This document shows positions 1 to 7,479 of a DNA stretch of 10,325 nt, in pieces. Source of the stretch: JBGTLW01 sp041743835 (GTDB lineage: Bacteria; Planctomycetota; Phycisphaerae; Phycisphaerales; Phycisphaeraceae); NCBI GenBank assembly GCA_041743835.1, contig JBGTLW010000126.1, forward strand, positions 1-10,325. The letters are read 5' to 3'. Numbering within the stretch: the first letter of the stretch is position 1; every line of letters starts with the position of its first letter. The translations under genes were made by a program, and so were the position numbers. A model generated the notes under the pieces. It did no database searches. It was not told the DNA's origin and saw only the letters and a program-made list of their open reading frames with translations.

Positions 1-40
1 GGGATGGAAATGTGAACGGTGGGTGGGTAGTCTGGCTCAT
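1..40 (-). CDS. 5' end of an unidentified gene running off the left edge
   Basis: Only the first 13 codons are in the window, reading MSQTTHPPFTFPS. The start was chosen because a strong Shine-Dalgarno, GAGGAG (complement of 50-55), sits 9 nt upstream of the ATG at 38-40. The same frame stays open upstream, and a GTG at 119-121 could give 27 more residues, but it has no ribosome-binding site. The gene lies downstream of the small membrane protein and SRPBCC genes on the same strand, so it could be a third member of that operon. Nothing in 13 residues allows a function to be named. Confidence 0.4.
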   Translation of the reverse strand, partial: MSQTTHPPFTFPS

Positions 41-113
41 GGTGGCGTACTCCTCGGTGTTCGGGGACGGGCGTGGTAGATCACACCCAAAGTACGCCGC
101 CTTTTTCAATTCG

Positions 114-272
114 TCATCCACAACATTCAGTCATACCTCGCTGATACACCACATACCCCGCAGCACCCACACGATCGAACATCGCGTAATGCACCACCTG
201 CACAAACCAGATCAGCCCCACCATGAACCAAGTCGCAGCCGCGTGCACAACAAGTATCGGCACCCCATTCAT
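114..272 (-). CDS. short membrane protein, probably a truncated copy of a longer family
   Basis: A 52-codon reading frame starts at the ATG at 270-272, which overlaps the TGA of the SRPBCC gene in an ATGA, an arrangement typical of translational coupling. A G-rich purine stretch ending in GGAG lies 2 nt upstream of the ATG. Residues 4-28 form one hydrophobic segment with the pattern WFMVGLIWFVQVVHY. This resembles, from memory, the first transmembrane helix of a family of small integral membrane proteins of about 150 residues with several helices. Here the frame stops after GMTECCG at residue 52, before any second helix, and the following bases give no membrane segment in any frame. It is therefore either a genuine single-span peptide or the remnant of a longer gene cut by a frameshift or deletion. 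Function unknown. Confidence 0.45.
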   Translation of the reverse strand: MNGVPILVVHAAATWFMVGLIWFVQVVHYAMFDRVGAAGYVVYQRGMTECCG

Positions 273-883
273 CGCTCCCCCCTAACGCCTAACTCCCCGC
301 GCCTCTCCTCTTCCCTATCCTCTTCCCCCAAACGCCCAGCGCCTAACCCCAAACGCCGATCTCCCTCCCCCTCCCCCAAGCGCCCAGCGCCTAACCCCAA
401 GCGCCTATCCCCAAACACCTCCCCCAGCCTCGCCGCGCGGTACGCGAAGATCGCCCGCACATCACGCTCCACCAGCAGCCGATTCACCAGCCCCGCGAGC
501 AACCAGCCGCGCGGCCGATACCGCACCACATCCGTGCAAAGCGTCCCGCCATCACGCGACTCAAAGCGGTGCGTGTGGTGCCACAACGCATAAGGCCCAC
601 GCAATTGCGTATCCACAAACCCGCGCGGCGGGTCCCACTCCAAAATCTCCGTCCGCCAACGGATCGGCACCCCACGCACCCGCAACTTGTAATCAATCAA
701 CGCCCCGCTCCGCATCACGATCGGCCGAGGCGTCAACACCTCAAACCGCAGGATACCCGGCGTCAACCGCTCCAGGTTGTAAGCATCCGAAAAAAACGGA
801 AACACCTCACCCACCGGCCGGGGCAACCACTGCGCCATCTCCAGCCGCCAAGCGCCGCCATCCCAAGCCACATGCACACCCAT
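269..883 (-). CDS. SRPBCC-fold (START/polyketide cyclase-like) ligand-binding protein with repetitive C-terminal tail
   Basis: The product has 204 residues from the ATG at 881-883. This start has a GGGAG 11 nt upstream and fits the family, in which the WLPRPVGEVF strand and helix comes close to the N-terminus; an upstream in-frame ATG at 944-946 would add 21 unconserved residues. The core shows the SRPBCC pattern: QWLPRPVGEVFPFFSDAYNL at about residues 17-36, then LTPRPIVMRSGALIDYKL, a WRTEI strand, FVDTQLRGPY, a LWHHTHRFE strand and a closing amphipathic helix near RAIFAYRAARLGEVF. Proteins of this kind hold a hydrophobic ligand in a helix-grip pocket; the ligand here is unknown. After about residue 155 the fold is complete and the last 50 residues are two in-frame copies of a 16-residue Gly/Arg/Leu unit and a Glu/Arg-rich end, encoded by tandem repeat DNA. 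The stop overlaps the next gene by 4 nt. Confidence 0.75.
   Translation of the reverse strand: MGVHVAWDGGAWRLEMAQWLPRPVGEVFPFFSDAYNLERLTPGILRFEVLTPRPIVMRSGALIDYKLRVRGVPIRWRTEILEWDPPRGFVDTQLRGPYALWHHTHRFESRDGGTLCTDVVRYRPRGWLLAGLVNRLLVERDVRAIFAYRAARLGEVFGDRRLGLGAGRLGEGEGDRRLGLGAGRLGEEDREEERRGELGVRGER
325..420. repeat. 48-bp tandem repeat (two copies) in a G-poor strand-biased tract
   Basis: A 33-nt block at 325-357 recurs at 373-405 with only A/G changes at two positions, giving a 48-bp period. Each block carries GCCCAGCGCCTAACCCCAA. Related GCCTAAC words occur just to the left at about 281-294. From about 274 to 430 the plus strand has very few G, so the minus strand is nearly polypurine/GT. 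The period is a multiple of three, so the repeat is read in frame as the tail of the SRPBCC protein. Copy-number change by slippage is likely, from knowledge of such repeats. Confidence 0.75.
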
Positions 884-1102
884 AAGCCACACCACTCCCA
901 GCCCATCCCAAGACCACCCCGCAGCCCACACAATGCCCAGCATCATAGGTCAGGCCAACGCGCAATTCCCCAGCCAACCCACCGCCCCGCAGCATCCCGG
1001 ACATTGCAGTAAATTGATTCCAGTATCCATTCGACCGGTTCCCATTACCGCCATGCAACCGATCATCACCCCATGAGTGGTCAGAACGGTAACAACATCC
1101 AA

Positions 1103-1363
1103 TCACGTGGCGAGAACCTCTGGAAATCCGACGCCGCGGAAGGCAAGCTCAGCGGAGAGTTCTACACCCGCGCAGAGGTGCCCCCAGTGCTCGGCCGGGA
1201 AGTCGTAGAGCGTCAGCAACGCATCGCGGCCCTTCTCCAGGCGCGCGACCGCCTTGGGGTACTTGGCCCGGTACTCCTCGATGAACTGACCGAACGCCTC
1301 TTCGGCGGCTTCCCTTCCGGGGGCCATCCAAGCTTCAAAATCAGATAAAGAAATGCTCGTTAA
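1103..1363 (-). pseudogene. C-terminal fragment of an IS256/Mutator-type transposase
   Basis: The frame open from 1363 down to the stop at 1103 contains, at about 1342 down to 1175, a stretch that matches my memory of IS256-family transposases: DFEAW, then FIEEYRAKYPKAVARLEKGR, then DALLTLYDFPAEHW. In intact enzymes this is followed by an HLRTTNPIEST segment carrying the last acidic catalytic residue. Here the match breaks right after HWGHL and the remaining 23 residues are unrelated, so the catalytic C-terminus is gone. Nothing of the N-terminal two thirds is present, and no inverted terminal repeats are visible. It is a dead remnant of about 56 codons, with a junction to unrelated DNA near 1175. 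It lies about 80 nt from the 3' end of tRNA-Ala. Family assignment is from recognised motifs, not a search. Confidence 0.6.
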
Positions 1364-1421
1364 TCAGACACCAGCAGGCGTTTCACTTCCTCTAATCAGC
1401 ACAATCTCTTATTTTACAAGC

Positions 1422-1433
1422 GATTGCGCAATC
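1422..1433. repeat. 12-bp perfect palindrome downstream of tRNA-Ala
   Basis: GATTGCGCAATC is its own reverse complement. It lies 7 nt beyond the 3' end of the tRNA-Ala gene, in an AT-richer patch between the tRNA and the transposase remnant. It has no loop and no T-run, so it is a poor intrinsic terminator; it could be a protein site or chance. Confidence 0.35.
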
Positions 1434-1440
1434 CGGCAAA

Positions 1441-1513
1441 TGGAGCGTATCGGGATCGAACCGATGACCTGTTGCTTGCAAAGCAACCGCTCTCCCAACT
1501 GAGCTAACGCCCC
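1441..1513 (-). tRNA. tRNA-Ala (anticodon UGC)
   Basis: All parts of the cloverleaf are visible in 73 nt. The acceptor stem pairs GGGGCGT with ACGCTCC with one G-T wobble. The D arm reads GCTCAGTTGGGAGAGC. The anticodon stem pairs GTTGC with GCAAC around the loop TTTGCAA, anticodon TGC. The T arm reads ATCGG TTCGATC CCGAT. The discriminator base is A. The third acceptor pair is a G-T wobble; the G3-U70 pair is the classic alanine identity element. No CCA is encoded: TTT follows the discriminator. Confidence 0.97.
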
Positions 1514-1523
1514 AACGGGGGGG

Positions 1524-1529
1524 ATTTTA
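1524..1529 (-). promoter_or_regulatory. -10 element of the tRNA-Ala promoter
   Basis: On the minus strand TAAAAT ends 10 nt before the first base of the tRNA, placing transcription start only a few bases upstream of it. The bases between are CCCCCCCG, a GC-rich discriminator of the kind seen at stable-RNA promoters under stringent control. No good -35 is visible at 16-18 bp. Confidence 0.4.
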
Positions 1530-1567
1530 GCGGGAAGCCGGGCGGCGTGCTACTCCGCTGGTCGGAA

Positions 1568-1597
1568 TAGACGCTGTGGGGTCGGCGTTCCTATCAT
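1568..1597 (+). promoter_or_regulatory. candidate promoter of the YceI gene pair
   Basis: TAGACG (1568-1573, four of six bases of the -35 consensus) and TATCAT (1592-1597, five of six of the -10 consensus) are 18 bp apart. This would give a leader of roughly 35 nt to the ATG at 1640. It is divergent from the tRNA-Ala promoter in the same 126-bp spacer. Moderate matches only. Confidence 0.3.
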
Positions 1598-1639
1598 GTC
1601 GCACGTGTTGTCACACTCCAAACCCGAAAGGTGAAATTG

Positions 1640-2284
1640 ATGAAGTTTGTGAAGATCGCCTCCGCTGCCGTCGCCCTTGTCGCTTTGTCGATGCTCGTTT
1701 ACACGGGCCATGCCGAGCAGTCCGCTGCTGGGAACGCCAAAACGTATGACTTCAAAGACCCGAAGGGCGTCAATGGCATCGGCTTCTTCCTCAACTCGAA
1801 GTACGAGCCTTTCGTCGGCACCGGGTCGGGTGTGACGGGGACGGTGACCTACGACCCGAAAGACCCCAAGGCGATGACCGGGTCGATCTCGATCGCGGCT
1901 GACACCCTGCGCGTCACCAACCCGACCATGACCGAGCACATGCACGGCGAGCAGTGGCTCAACGTCGAGGCGAACCCGACCATCACCGTCACCTTTGGCA
2001 AGGTCACCAAGGTGGAAGACGGGGAGATCGGCGACAAGCTGCTGACGGTGGACGCCAAGCTCTCGGCTATGGGGCTTACGCTGGACAAAGAGATCGTGGT
2101 CGGCGCGATGTATCTGCCCGATGGTGCCAAGGCCCGCGGCGGAGCGGAGTCGGGCGACCTGCTGGTGTTGCGGTCCAACTTCATCGTCACGCGGAAGGAC
2201 CTGGGCATCAAGCCGGAGATGGGTGGGGACAAGGTCGGCAACGAGATCGGCATCGTCGTGGGCATCGCGGGGTATGAGAAGTGA
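1640..2284 (+). CDS. secreted YceI-family polyisoprenoid-binding-like protein
   Basis: The 214-residue product begins with a Sec signal peptide: two lysines in the first five residues, a hydrophobic core to about residue 20 and a likely cleavage after GHA at 25. The rest is one YceI domain, a lipocalin-like beta barrel whose characterised members bind isoprenoid chains. Family features visible are the edge strand with TGTVTYDPKDP, the HMHGEQWLNVEANPTITVTF block (usual HL..xxFFDxxxyPxitF), the LLTVDAKLSAMGLTLDKEIVV strand pair and the closing IVTRKDLGI. Start: AAGGTGA at 1628-1634 is a good Shine-Dalgarno for the ATG at 1640; a GTG at 1631, inside that site, is less likely. It shares a GTGA overlap with the next gene, which carries a second YceI domain, so the two are probably made and used together in the periplasm. 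The physiological ligand is unknown. Confidence 0.88.
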   Translation: MKFVKIASAAVALVALSMLVYTGHAEQSAAGNAKTYDFKDPKGVNGIGFFLNSKYEPFVGTGSGVTGTVTYDPKDPKAMTGSISIAADTLRVTNPTMTEHMHGEQWLNVEANPTITVTFGKVTKVEDGEIGDKLLTVDAKLSAMGLTLDKEIVVGAMYLPDGAKARGGAESGDLLVLRSNFIVTRKDLGIKPEMGGDKVGNEIGIVVGIAGYEK

Positions 2285-3801
2285 GCAAGCACACGGCTGC
2301 GTGGACGCGCGGGCTGTCGGCTGATGGTCGGCGTGGTGTGACGCCGCGGCTTTTGGCTGCGGCTTGCTTGTGCTTTTCGCTCGCGTGGGTGTTCCCCGTG
2401 CCTGCGGAACCCGTGCAAGCGGGCGCTGATGCGTTGCCTAGCGAGCAACTGATTGTTTTCACGCAGCCCGAAGCGACGGACCTTGCCAGGGCTTTTGAGA
2501 CAGAACATCTGCCTGCGATCGAGAAGCTTGCAGCGGAGATGGGCCTCGCGTTCATCGTGAAGGATGTCACCGAGGGCGCGTTGCCGGAGGAGGTTGGGAT
2601 TACACCGCTGGTGGTGTTTCAGAACCACCGGGGGCGGTCGGTTTATCAGGGCAGGTACACGACCCTGGATCGGCTGGGCAATTTTGTGCAGACGGCACGT
2701 TTCATGCCGCAGGGCGGGGAGAAGCGTGAGATCAGGGACGCGATCGGGATGCGTGACGGCCGGGCGACGGTAGTTCTGCCCCTGAAGGTGACGCCGCTGT
2801 CTGGTGCCGTGCCGGAGGGTCACGCCGACGCGGCTCTCGCCGATGAAATCCGTCAGGCCTTTGTGGACACGCCGATGCAGCCCAGCGGCGCGTTGGGTGA
2901 TGTGGCGCTTGGTCGCAGTGATCGGCTGTTCTACGTGGACTTTTACCCCTACCGCTCCGAGGATGGCACGCTGTATCTGAGCATGGCCATCTTCTCGCAG
3001 TTCCACTGTCATGACCCGGTTTACTCCACGGGCGACCAGCCTTTTGCCTCACCTTGGGACAAGCGCAGCGAGGCGATTACGGCTGCCATCGTCGAAGCGA
3101 ACCGGCAGGTGCTGCAGCAGATCAATCGCTCAACGATCGGTGACGGGTTCAACATCATCACCGAGGGCCGGGATGTGGCGACGTGGGACGCGATGGGGCT
3201 TTCGTTGCCGCCCAAGCCCGCAGGCGCTGTGGCTGTGGACCCCGGTTCGATCGAGTTGGTGCGGGAGTGGGCGGTGGACGCCGCGGCTCAGGCTCAGCGC
3301 CCCGCTGTGCAGTTCGCCTTCGGTGCCCCGCTGGATAACTATGCCGGGCGGGCCAAGGAATTGTCGGGCAGCCTGAAACTTGGCGAGGGGCTGTCGCTGC
3401 AGGATGCAGCCGGGCAGTTTGTCGTCCCGATCAAATCGGTGACGATGGGGGACTCGGACCTGGACTCGGAAATCTTCGGCTGGCTCAGTGGCAAGCAACA
3501 CCCCGACTCCTCTTTCCGCTTTGAAGCGATCGAGACATCGGTGGAGAAGCTTTCCTTCGGCGAGGTCATCCCCGGCGTGCTTGTCGGCAAGTTCACGATG
3601 AAGGGGATCACGATTCCTCTGAGTGTCCCGGTATCGATCGAGGCGGTGCTCGGGAGCGATGGCAGGCCGCGAATGACGATCGATGGCCGCTGGGTCATCG
3701 ACATCACCGACCCGTTCAAGGTGGCTGGGCCCGATGGCCCGGCGGATGTCGCGCGGCTGCTGATCTATCAGTGCCACATCGTCCTCGCAGCCAGCAAGTA
3801 A
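2281..3801 (+). CDS. secreted thioredoxin-like / YceI fusion protein
   Basis: This 506-residue protein starts at the GTG at 2281, whose GTGA overlaps the stop of the upstream YceI gene. The N-terminus has arginines and a hydrophobic stretch (about 23-38) ending near VPAEPVQA, a signal peptide. Residues about 55-145 look like a thioredoxin fold: a LIVFTQ strand, a helix AFETEHLPAIEKLAAEMG, an AFIVKDV strand, the ITPLVVF strand with the usual cis-proline position and a closing FVQTARFM helix. The CxxC redox pair is absent, so it is probably not an oxidoreductase. Residues about 150-330 are a middle region I do not recognise, with SQFHCHDPVYSTG near 239-251. Residues about 340-505 are a complete YceI domain (LSGSLKL, the SFRFEAI strand, VGKFTMKGITIPLSVPVSIE, TDPFK). 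Role unknown; a periplasmic lipid- or isoprenoid-binding partner of the neighbouring YceI protein is inference. Confidence 0.8.
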   Translation: MSKHTAAWTRGLSADGRRGVTPRLLAAACLCFSLAWVFPVPAEPVQAGADALPSEQLIVFTQPEATDLARAFETEHLPAIEKLAAEMGLAFIVKDVTEGALPEEVGITPLVVFQNHRGRSVYQGRYTTLDRLGNFVQTARFMPQGGEKREIRDAIGMRDGRATVVLPLKVTPLSGAVPEGHADAALADEIRQAFVDTPMQPSGALGDVALGRSDRLFYVDFYPYRSEDGTLYLSMAIFSQFHCHDPVYSTGDQPFASPWDKRSEAITAAIVEANRQVLQQINRSTIGDGFNIITEGRDVATWDAMGLSLPPKPAGAVAVDPGSIELVREWAVDAAAQAQRPAVQFAFGAPLDNYAGRAKELSGSLKLGEGLSLQDAAGQFVVPIKSVTMGDSDLDSEIFGWLSGKQHPDSSFRFEAIETSVEKLSFGEVIPGVLVGKFTMKGITIPLSVPVSIEAVLGSDGRPRMTIDGRWVIDITDPFKVAGPDGPADVARLLIYQCHIVLAASK

Positions 3802-3812
3802 GGCCGCTTCAC

Positions 3813-6800
3813 TCACACATTGAAATACTTGGCTTCGGGGTGGTGGACGATGATGGCGGAGGTGCTCTGCTCCGGATCGATCTGCCAATTCTCCGTGAGG
3901 TGGCAGCCGATGCGTTCGGGTTGCAGCAGGCGGAAGAGCTTGTCCTGATCGCTCATCTCCGGGCACGCGGGGTAGCCAAAGCTGTAACGGCTGCCGCGGT
4001 AGTGCTGGGTGAACAGCTTCTCGATCTGCGGCGCATCGTCGTTGCCGATGCCCAACTCGGCGCGGCAGCGCTTGTGCCACAGCTCCGCCAGGGCTTCCGC
4101 GGTCTCGACACCCATGCCGTGTACGTACAGATAATCCGCATAGCTGTTGCTTTCAAACAACTCCTTGGCCACGTTGCTTACCTCGCCCCCCATCGTCACG
4201 CACGTCAGCCCCAGCACATCCTTCTCGCCGGATTCGACGGACCGGAAGAAGTCGCTGATGCACAGGCGTTTGCGTGAGGGCTGGCGTGGGAATGTAAAGC
4301 GCTCGATCTCCTTGTCCTGATCCACCGGGTCGAACACGATCAGGTCATCGCCATCGGACTGCACCGGGTAGTAGCCATAGACCACCGCCGGGCGCAGGAT
4401 CTTCTCATCTCGCATCTTCTTCTTCAGGTCGTTGAACATCGGCAAGACCTCATGCTCGATCTGGCGGTCATAGTCCTGCTGTGACTTGCGGCCCTTCTTG
4501 AGTTGCCACTGCCCGCGGAAGAGCGCGACCTTGTTGATAAAGGGGTAGATCGTGTTCAGGTCAAGATCGGTCACGATGCGGTGCCCCCAGAACGGCGGCA
4601 CGGGGACGGCGTGGTCGGTCGAGACCGTTGAACGCGCCGCGGTCGCCACGGCCGCATCTTGAGCGCGGACCTCCGCAGCCTCAGCCTTCTTCTTCTCCGC
4701 GATGGTCGCGAGCTTCTCATCGGTGTCCGCACGCTTGGTGAGGCGTTGGTCGATCTCCGCGTCGAGCTGATCGAACTTCCCGGCCCGGATCGTGTCCATC
4801 AGCCTCAGGCCCTCGAACGCGTCGGTGCCGTGATAGACCTTGCCCTTGTAAACCTTGCGCAGGTGGCTCTCGCAGTAGTGCTTGCTCAGGGCGGCACCGC
4901 CCAGCAGCACCGGCACCGTCACGCCCTGCGACACCAGCTCCTGCAGGTTCTCCTCCATGACGTTGACGCTCTTGACCAGCAGGCCAGACAGACCGATCGC
5001 GTCCGCGCCAAGCTCGCGGTACTTCTCGACGATGACGTTGATCGGCACCTTGATGCCCAGGTTGTGGACGGTGTAGCCGTTGTTGGTCAGGATGATATCG
5101 ACCAGGTTCTTGCCGATGTCGTGGACATCGCCGCGGACGGTCGCGAGGATCATCGTGCCCTTGCCACCGGCCGTGGCCTTCTCCATGTGTGGCTCGAGGT
5201 GCGCGACAGCCGCCTTCATCACCTCCGCCGACTGCAAGACAAACGGCAACTGCATCTGCCCGCTGCCAAACAGTTCGCCGACGACCTTCATCCCGTCGAG
5301 CAGGTGGTCGTTGATGATCGCCAGCGGCGGGTAGGACTTCATCGCCTCGTCGAGCACATCGGCCAGCCCCTTCTTCTCGCCATCGACGATGTGCCGACGC
5401 AGCCGCTGGTCCAGGGGCAGGTCGGCGATGTCTTCCTTCGTCGTTTGCGTGGATGCGCCATCGGGGAACATGTTGATAAAGACCTGAAGCGGGTCGGTGG
5501 TTTTGCTGCCGTCCGCGAGCTCCACCGCGTTGGCCTCATCCTTCCAGCGGTTGTAGATGAGGTCCAGGGCCGCGTCCCACTGCTCATCGGGGATGCGCGA
5601 CTTGGGCAGGATCTTCGAGACGTGGACGATCGCGCTGGTCATCCCGGCCTGGGTCAGCTCGTAGAGGAACACGCTGTTGAGCACCTGCCTCGCGGCGGGC
5701 GCGAGGCCGAAGCTCACATTGGAAAGCCCGCAGGTGATCTGGCAGTCGGGCAACTGCTGCGCGATCCTCCTGGTGCCCTCGATGGTCTCGAGCGCGGAGC
5801 GGCGGTCCTTGTCCATGCCGGTGGAGATCGGCAGCACCAGCGGATCGAACATGAGGTCCGGCGCCGCGAGGCCGTGCGTCTTCGTCGCCAGGTCAAACAT
5901 ACGCTTGGCGATCGCGAGCTTGCGGTCCGCGGTGCGGGCCATGGCCTCTTCGGGGTCTTCGTCGATGGTGCCGAGCACCAGGGCCGCGTTGTATCGCTTG
6001 GCCAGTCGGCACATCTGCGCGAACTTTTCTTCGCCGTCTTCAAGGTTCGCCGAGTTGATGATGCACTTGCCGCCGGCGACCTTCAGCCCCGCCTCGATGG
6101 TCGCGGGCTGGGTCGAGTCCAGCATGAGCGGGGCGTTGACCTGATTGACCAGCTTACCGACAAACGTCTTCATGTCCGCAGCGTTGTCGCGCCCGGCATA
6201 GTCCACGTTCACATCGATAACGTGGCTGCCTTCTTTCACCATCTCCCGCGCGAGCGAGATCATCTCGTCCCAGTCCTCAGCCTCAAGCAGCCGCTTGAAC
6301 AGCCGCGAGCCCGACGCGTTGGTCCGCTCGCCGATGTTCAGCAGCGAGTTGTCCTGACGGTACTCCACCGCGCCCATGAGTGACGAGCACGCGGGCTGGA
6401 GCGGGTCTTTGGCCGGGGTGGCGGGGGGGTGATCGAGCCCGATCTTGTCGATCAGCGCCTTGATGTGGCCGGGCGTGGTGCCACAGCACCCACCGACGAT
6501 GTTGAGCCCGTACTGATCGACGAACTCCGCGACTTTCTGAGCGAAAGGCTCGGGCTGCAACGGGAAGACGGTTTGGCCTTCGATGAGCAGAGGCAGGCCC
6601 GCGTTGGGCAGCAGGCTGATCTTGCCGCGCCAGTCCTTGGCGAGGTAGTTGACATGTTCCGCCATCTCGACGGGCCCGGTTGCGCAGTTCATGCCCAGCG
6701 ACAGGATCGGGTAACCGGTCAATGCCGCGACGACGCCGGCGATGTCGGTGCCGACGAGCGTGGTGCCGAACTGCTCGATGGTGACCTGGACCATGATGGG

Positions 6801-7415
6801 GATGTCGCCGTCGCCGGACAGCCCGGCAGGATTGCCATCCGCGTCGTAGCCCGTGTCCGGCCGCAGCCCGCGCTCTTCGAGCACGTCGAGCACCGCCGCG
6901 AGGGTGCATTTGATCTGCAGGATGTCCTGCGCGGTTTCGAGGAGCAGCACATCGGCCCCGCCGTCGAGCAGGCCACGGACCTGAGCCTTGTACGACTCGA
7001 GCATGGTGTCCCAGGTGATCTGGCCGAGCGTGATGAGCTTGGTGCCCGGTCCCATCGAGCCGACGACGAACCTTGGCCGGCCGTCTTTAGCTTCGTACTT
7101 GTCGCAGGCCTCGCGCGCGGTGCGGGCCGCGAGCACGTTGAGCTCGTGGACGCGGTCAACCAGGTCCTGGTCCTCCATCGTGTGCAGGCTGGCGTTGAAG
7201 GAGTCGGTCTCCACCGCGTCGCACCCCGCCTCCAGGAACTGCTCGTGGATCGTGCGGATGACCTCCGGCCGGGTGAGCAGCAGCACCTCGGTGCAGTTCT
7301 CCCTGCCAAGGTAGTCACGCTCCAGGTCCAGATCGGTCAGGTTGTGGATCGAGGTGCCCATCGCGCCATCCATAAACAGGACACGCTTGGCAAGCTCGCG
7401 GGTAAATCGGCTCAT
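3813..7415 (-). CDS. metH: cobalamin-dependent methionine synthase
   Basis: MetH transfers the methyl group of 5-methyltetrahydrofolate to homocysteine through methylcobalamin, giving methionine in the cytoplasm. All modules are present in 1200 residues (E. coli 1227). The homocysteine domain (1-330) has DGAMGTSI at 16-23 and the zinc cysteines C244 (MNCATGP) and C310/C311 (GGCCGTTPGH). The pterin domain (about 350-640) opens with NIGERTNASGS. The cobalamin cap spans about 660-745. The B12 Rossmann domain has D763-V-H765-D-I-G768, with H765 the lower ligand of cobalt, then GLSGLLVKS. An Ala/Lys/Glu-rich linker (about 893-930) leads to the AdoMet reactivation domain, with GMGVETAEALAELWH and RYSFGYPACPE (1143-1153). 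So the enzyme is complete and reactivatable. The ATG at 7413-7415 was chosen because MSRFTRELAKRVLFMDGAMG fits the family start; an in-frame ATG at 7473-7475 would add 20 Pro-rich residues. The Shine-Dalgarno is weak. It converges on the YceI gene with 11 nt between stops and no visible terminator. Confidence 0.97.
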   Translation of the reverse strand: MSRFTRELAKRVLFMDGAMGTSIHNLTDLDLERDYLGRENCTEVLLLTRPEVIRTIHEQFLEAGCDAVETDSFNASLHTMEDQDLVDRVHELNVLAARTAREACDKYEAKDGRPRFVVGSMGPGTKLITLGQITWDTMLESYKAQVRGLLDGGADVLLLETAQDILQIKCTLAAVLDVLEERGLRPDTGYDADGNPAGLSGDGDIPIMVQVTIEQFGTTLVGTDIAGVVAALTGYPILSLGMNCATGPVEMAEHVNYLAKDWRGKISLLPNAGLPLLIEGQTVFPLQPEPFAQKVAEFVDQYGLNIVGGCCGTTPGHIKALIDKIGLDHPPATPAKDPLQPACSSLMGAVEYRQDNSLLNIGERTNASGSRLFKRLLEAEDWDEMISLAREMVKEGSHVIDVNVDYAGRDNAADMKTFVGKLVNQVNAPLMLDSTQPATIEAGLKVAGGKCIINSANLEDGEEKFAQMCRLAKRYNAALVLGTIDEDPEEAMARTADRKLAIAKRMFDLATKTHGLAAPDLMFDPLVLPISTGMDKDRRSALETIEGTRRIAQQLPDCQITCGLSNVSFGLAPAARQVLNSVFLYELTQAGMTSAIVHVSKILPKSRIPDEQWDAALDLIYNRWKDEANAVELADGSKTTDPLQVFINMFPDGASTQTTKEDIADLPLDQRLRRHIVDGEKKGLADVLDEAMKSYPPLAIINDHLLDGMKVVGELFGSGQMQLPFVLQSAEVMKAAVAHLEPHMEKATAGGKGTMILATVRGDVHDIGKNLVDIILTNNGYTVHNLGIKVPINVIVEKYRELGADAIGLSGLLVKSVNVMEENLQELVSQGVTVPVLLGGAALSKHYCESHLRKVYKGKVYHGTDAFEGLRLMDTIRAGKFDQLDAEIDQRLTKRADTDEKLATIAEKKKAEAAEVRAQDAAVATAARSTVSTDHAVPVPPFWGHRIVTDLDLNTIYPFINKVALFRGQWQLKKGRKSQQDYDRQIEHEVLPMFNDLKKKMRDEKILRPAVVYGYYPVQSDGDDLIVFDPVDQDKEIERFTFPRQPSRKRLCISDFFRSVESGEKDVLGLTCVTMGGEVSNVAKELFESNSYADYLYVHGMGVETAEALAELWHKRCRAELGIGNDDAPQIEKLFTQHYRGSRYSFGYPACPEMSDQDKLFRLLQPERIGCHLTENWQIDPEQSTSAIIVHHPEAKYFNV

Positions 7416-7479
7416 GACAATCTCGGGTGGTTGCTTGGTGGGTACGGGGTGGCGTCCAGGGGGGCGAATATCCATCCGT

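Noticed and set aside
12..593. 193-codon plus-strand ORF rich in Pro, Ser and Arg
   Set aside because: It is antisense to the SRPBCC gene, the small membrane gene and the C-rich repeat; its composition is that of a shadow frame in repeat DNA.
1073..1348. 91-codon plus-strand ORF beginning MSGQNGNN
   Set aside because: Two thirds is the complement of the transposase fragment and there is no ribosome-binding site at its ATG. The first 34 codons remain unexplained and are mentioned as a finding.
1849..3012. 387-codon minus-strand ORF opposite the YceI genes
   Set aside because: Antisense of two genes with signal peptides and recognisable YceI domains; the reverse frame has no recognisable motif.
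3802..3812. Terminator between the YceI fusion gene and metH
   Set aside because: Only 11 nt separate the two stops and no hairpin is present.
4659..6383. 574-codon plus-strand ORF, and a similar 410-codon one at 6429-7661
   Set aside because: Both lie antisense to metH, are rich in Arg, His, Val and Asp as expected for the complement of high-GC coding DNA, and match no family I know, whereas metH is certain.
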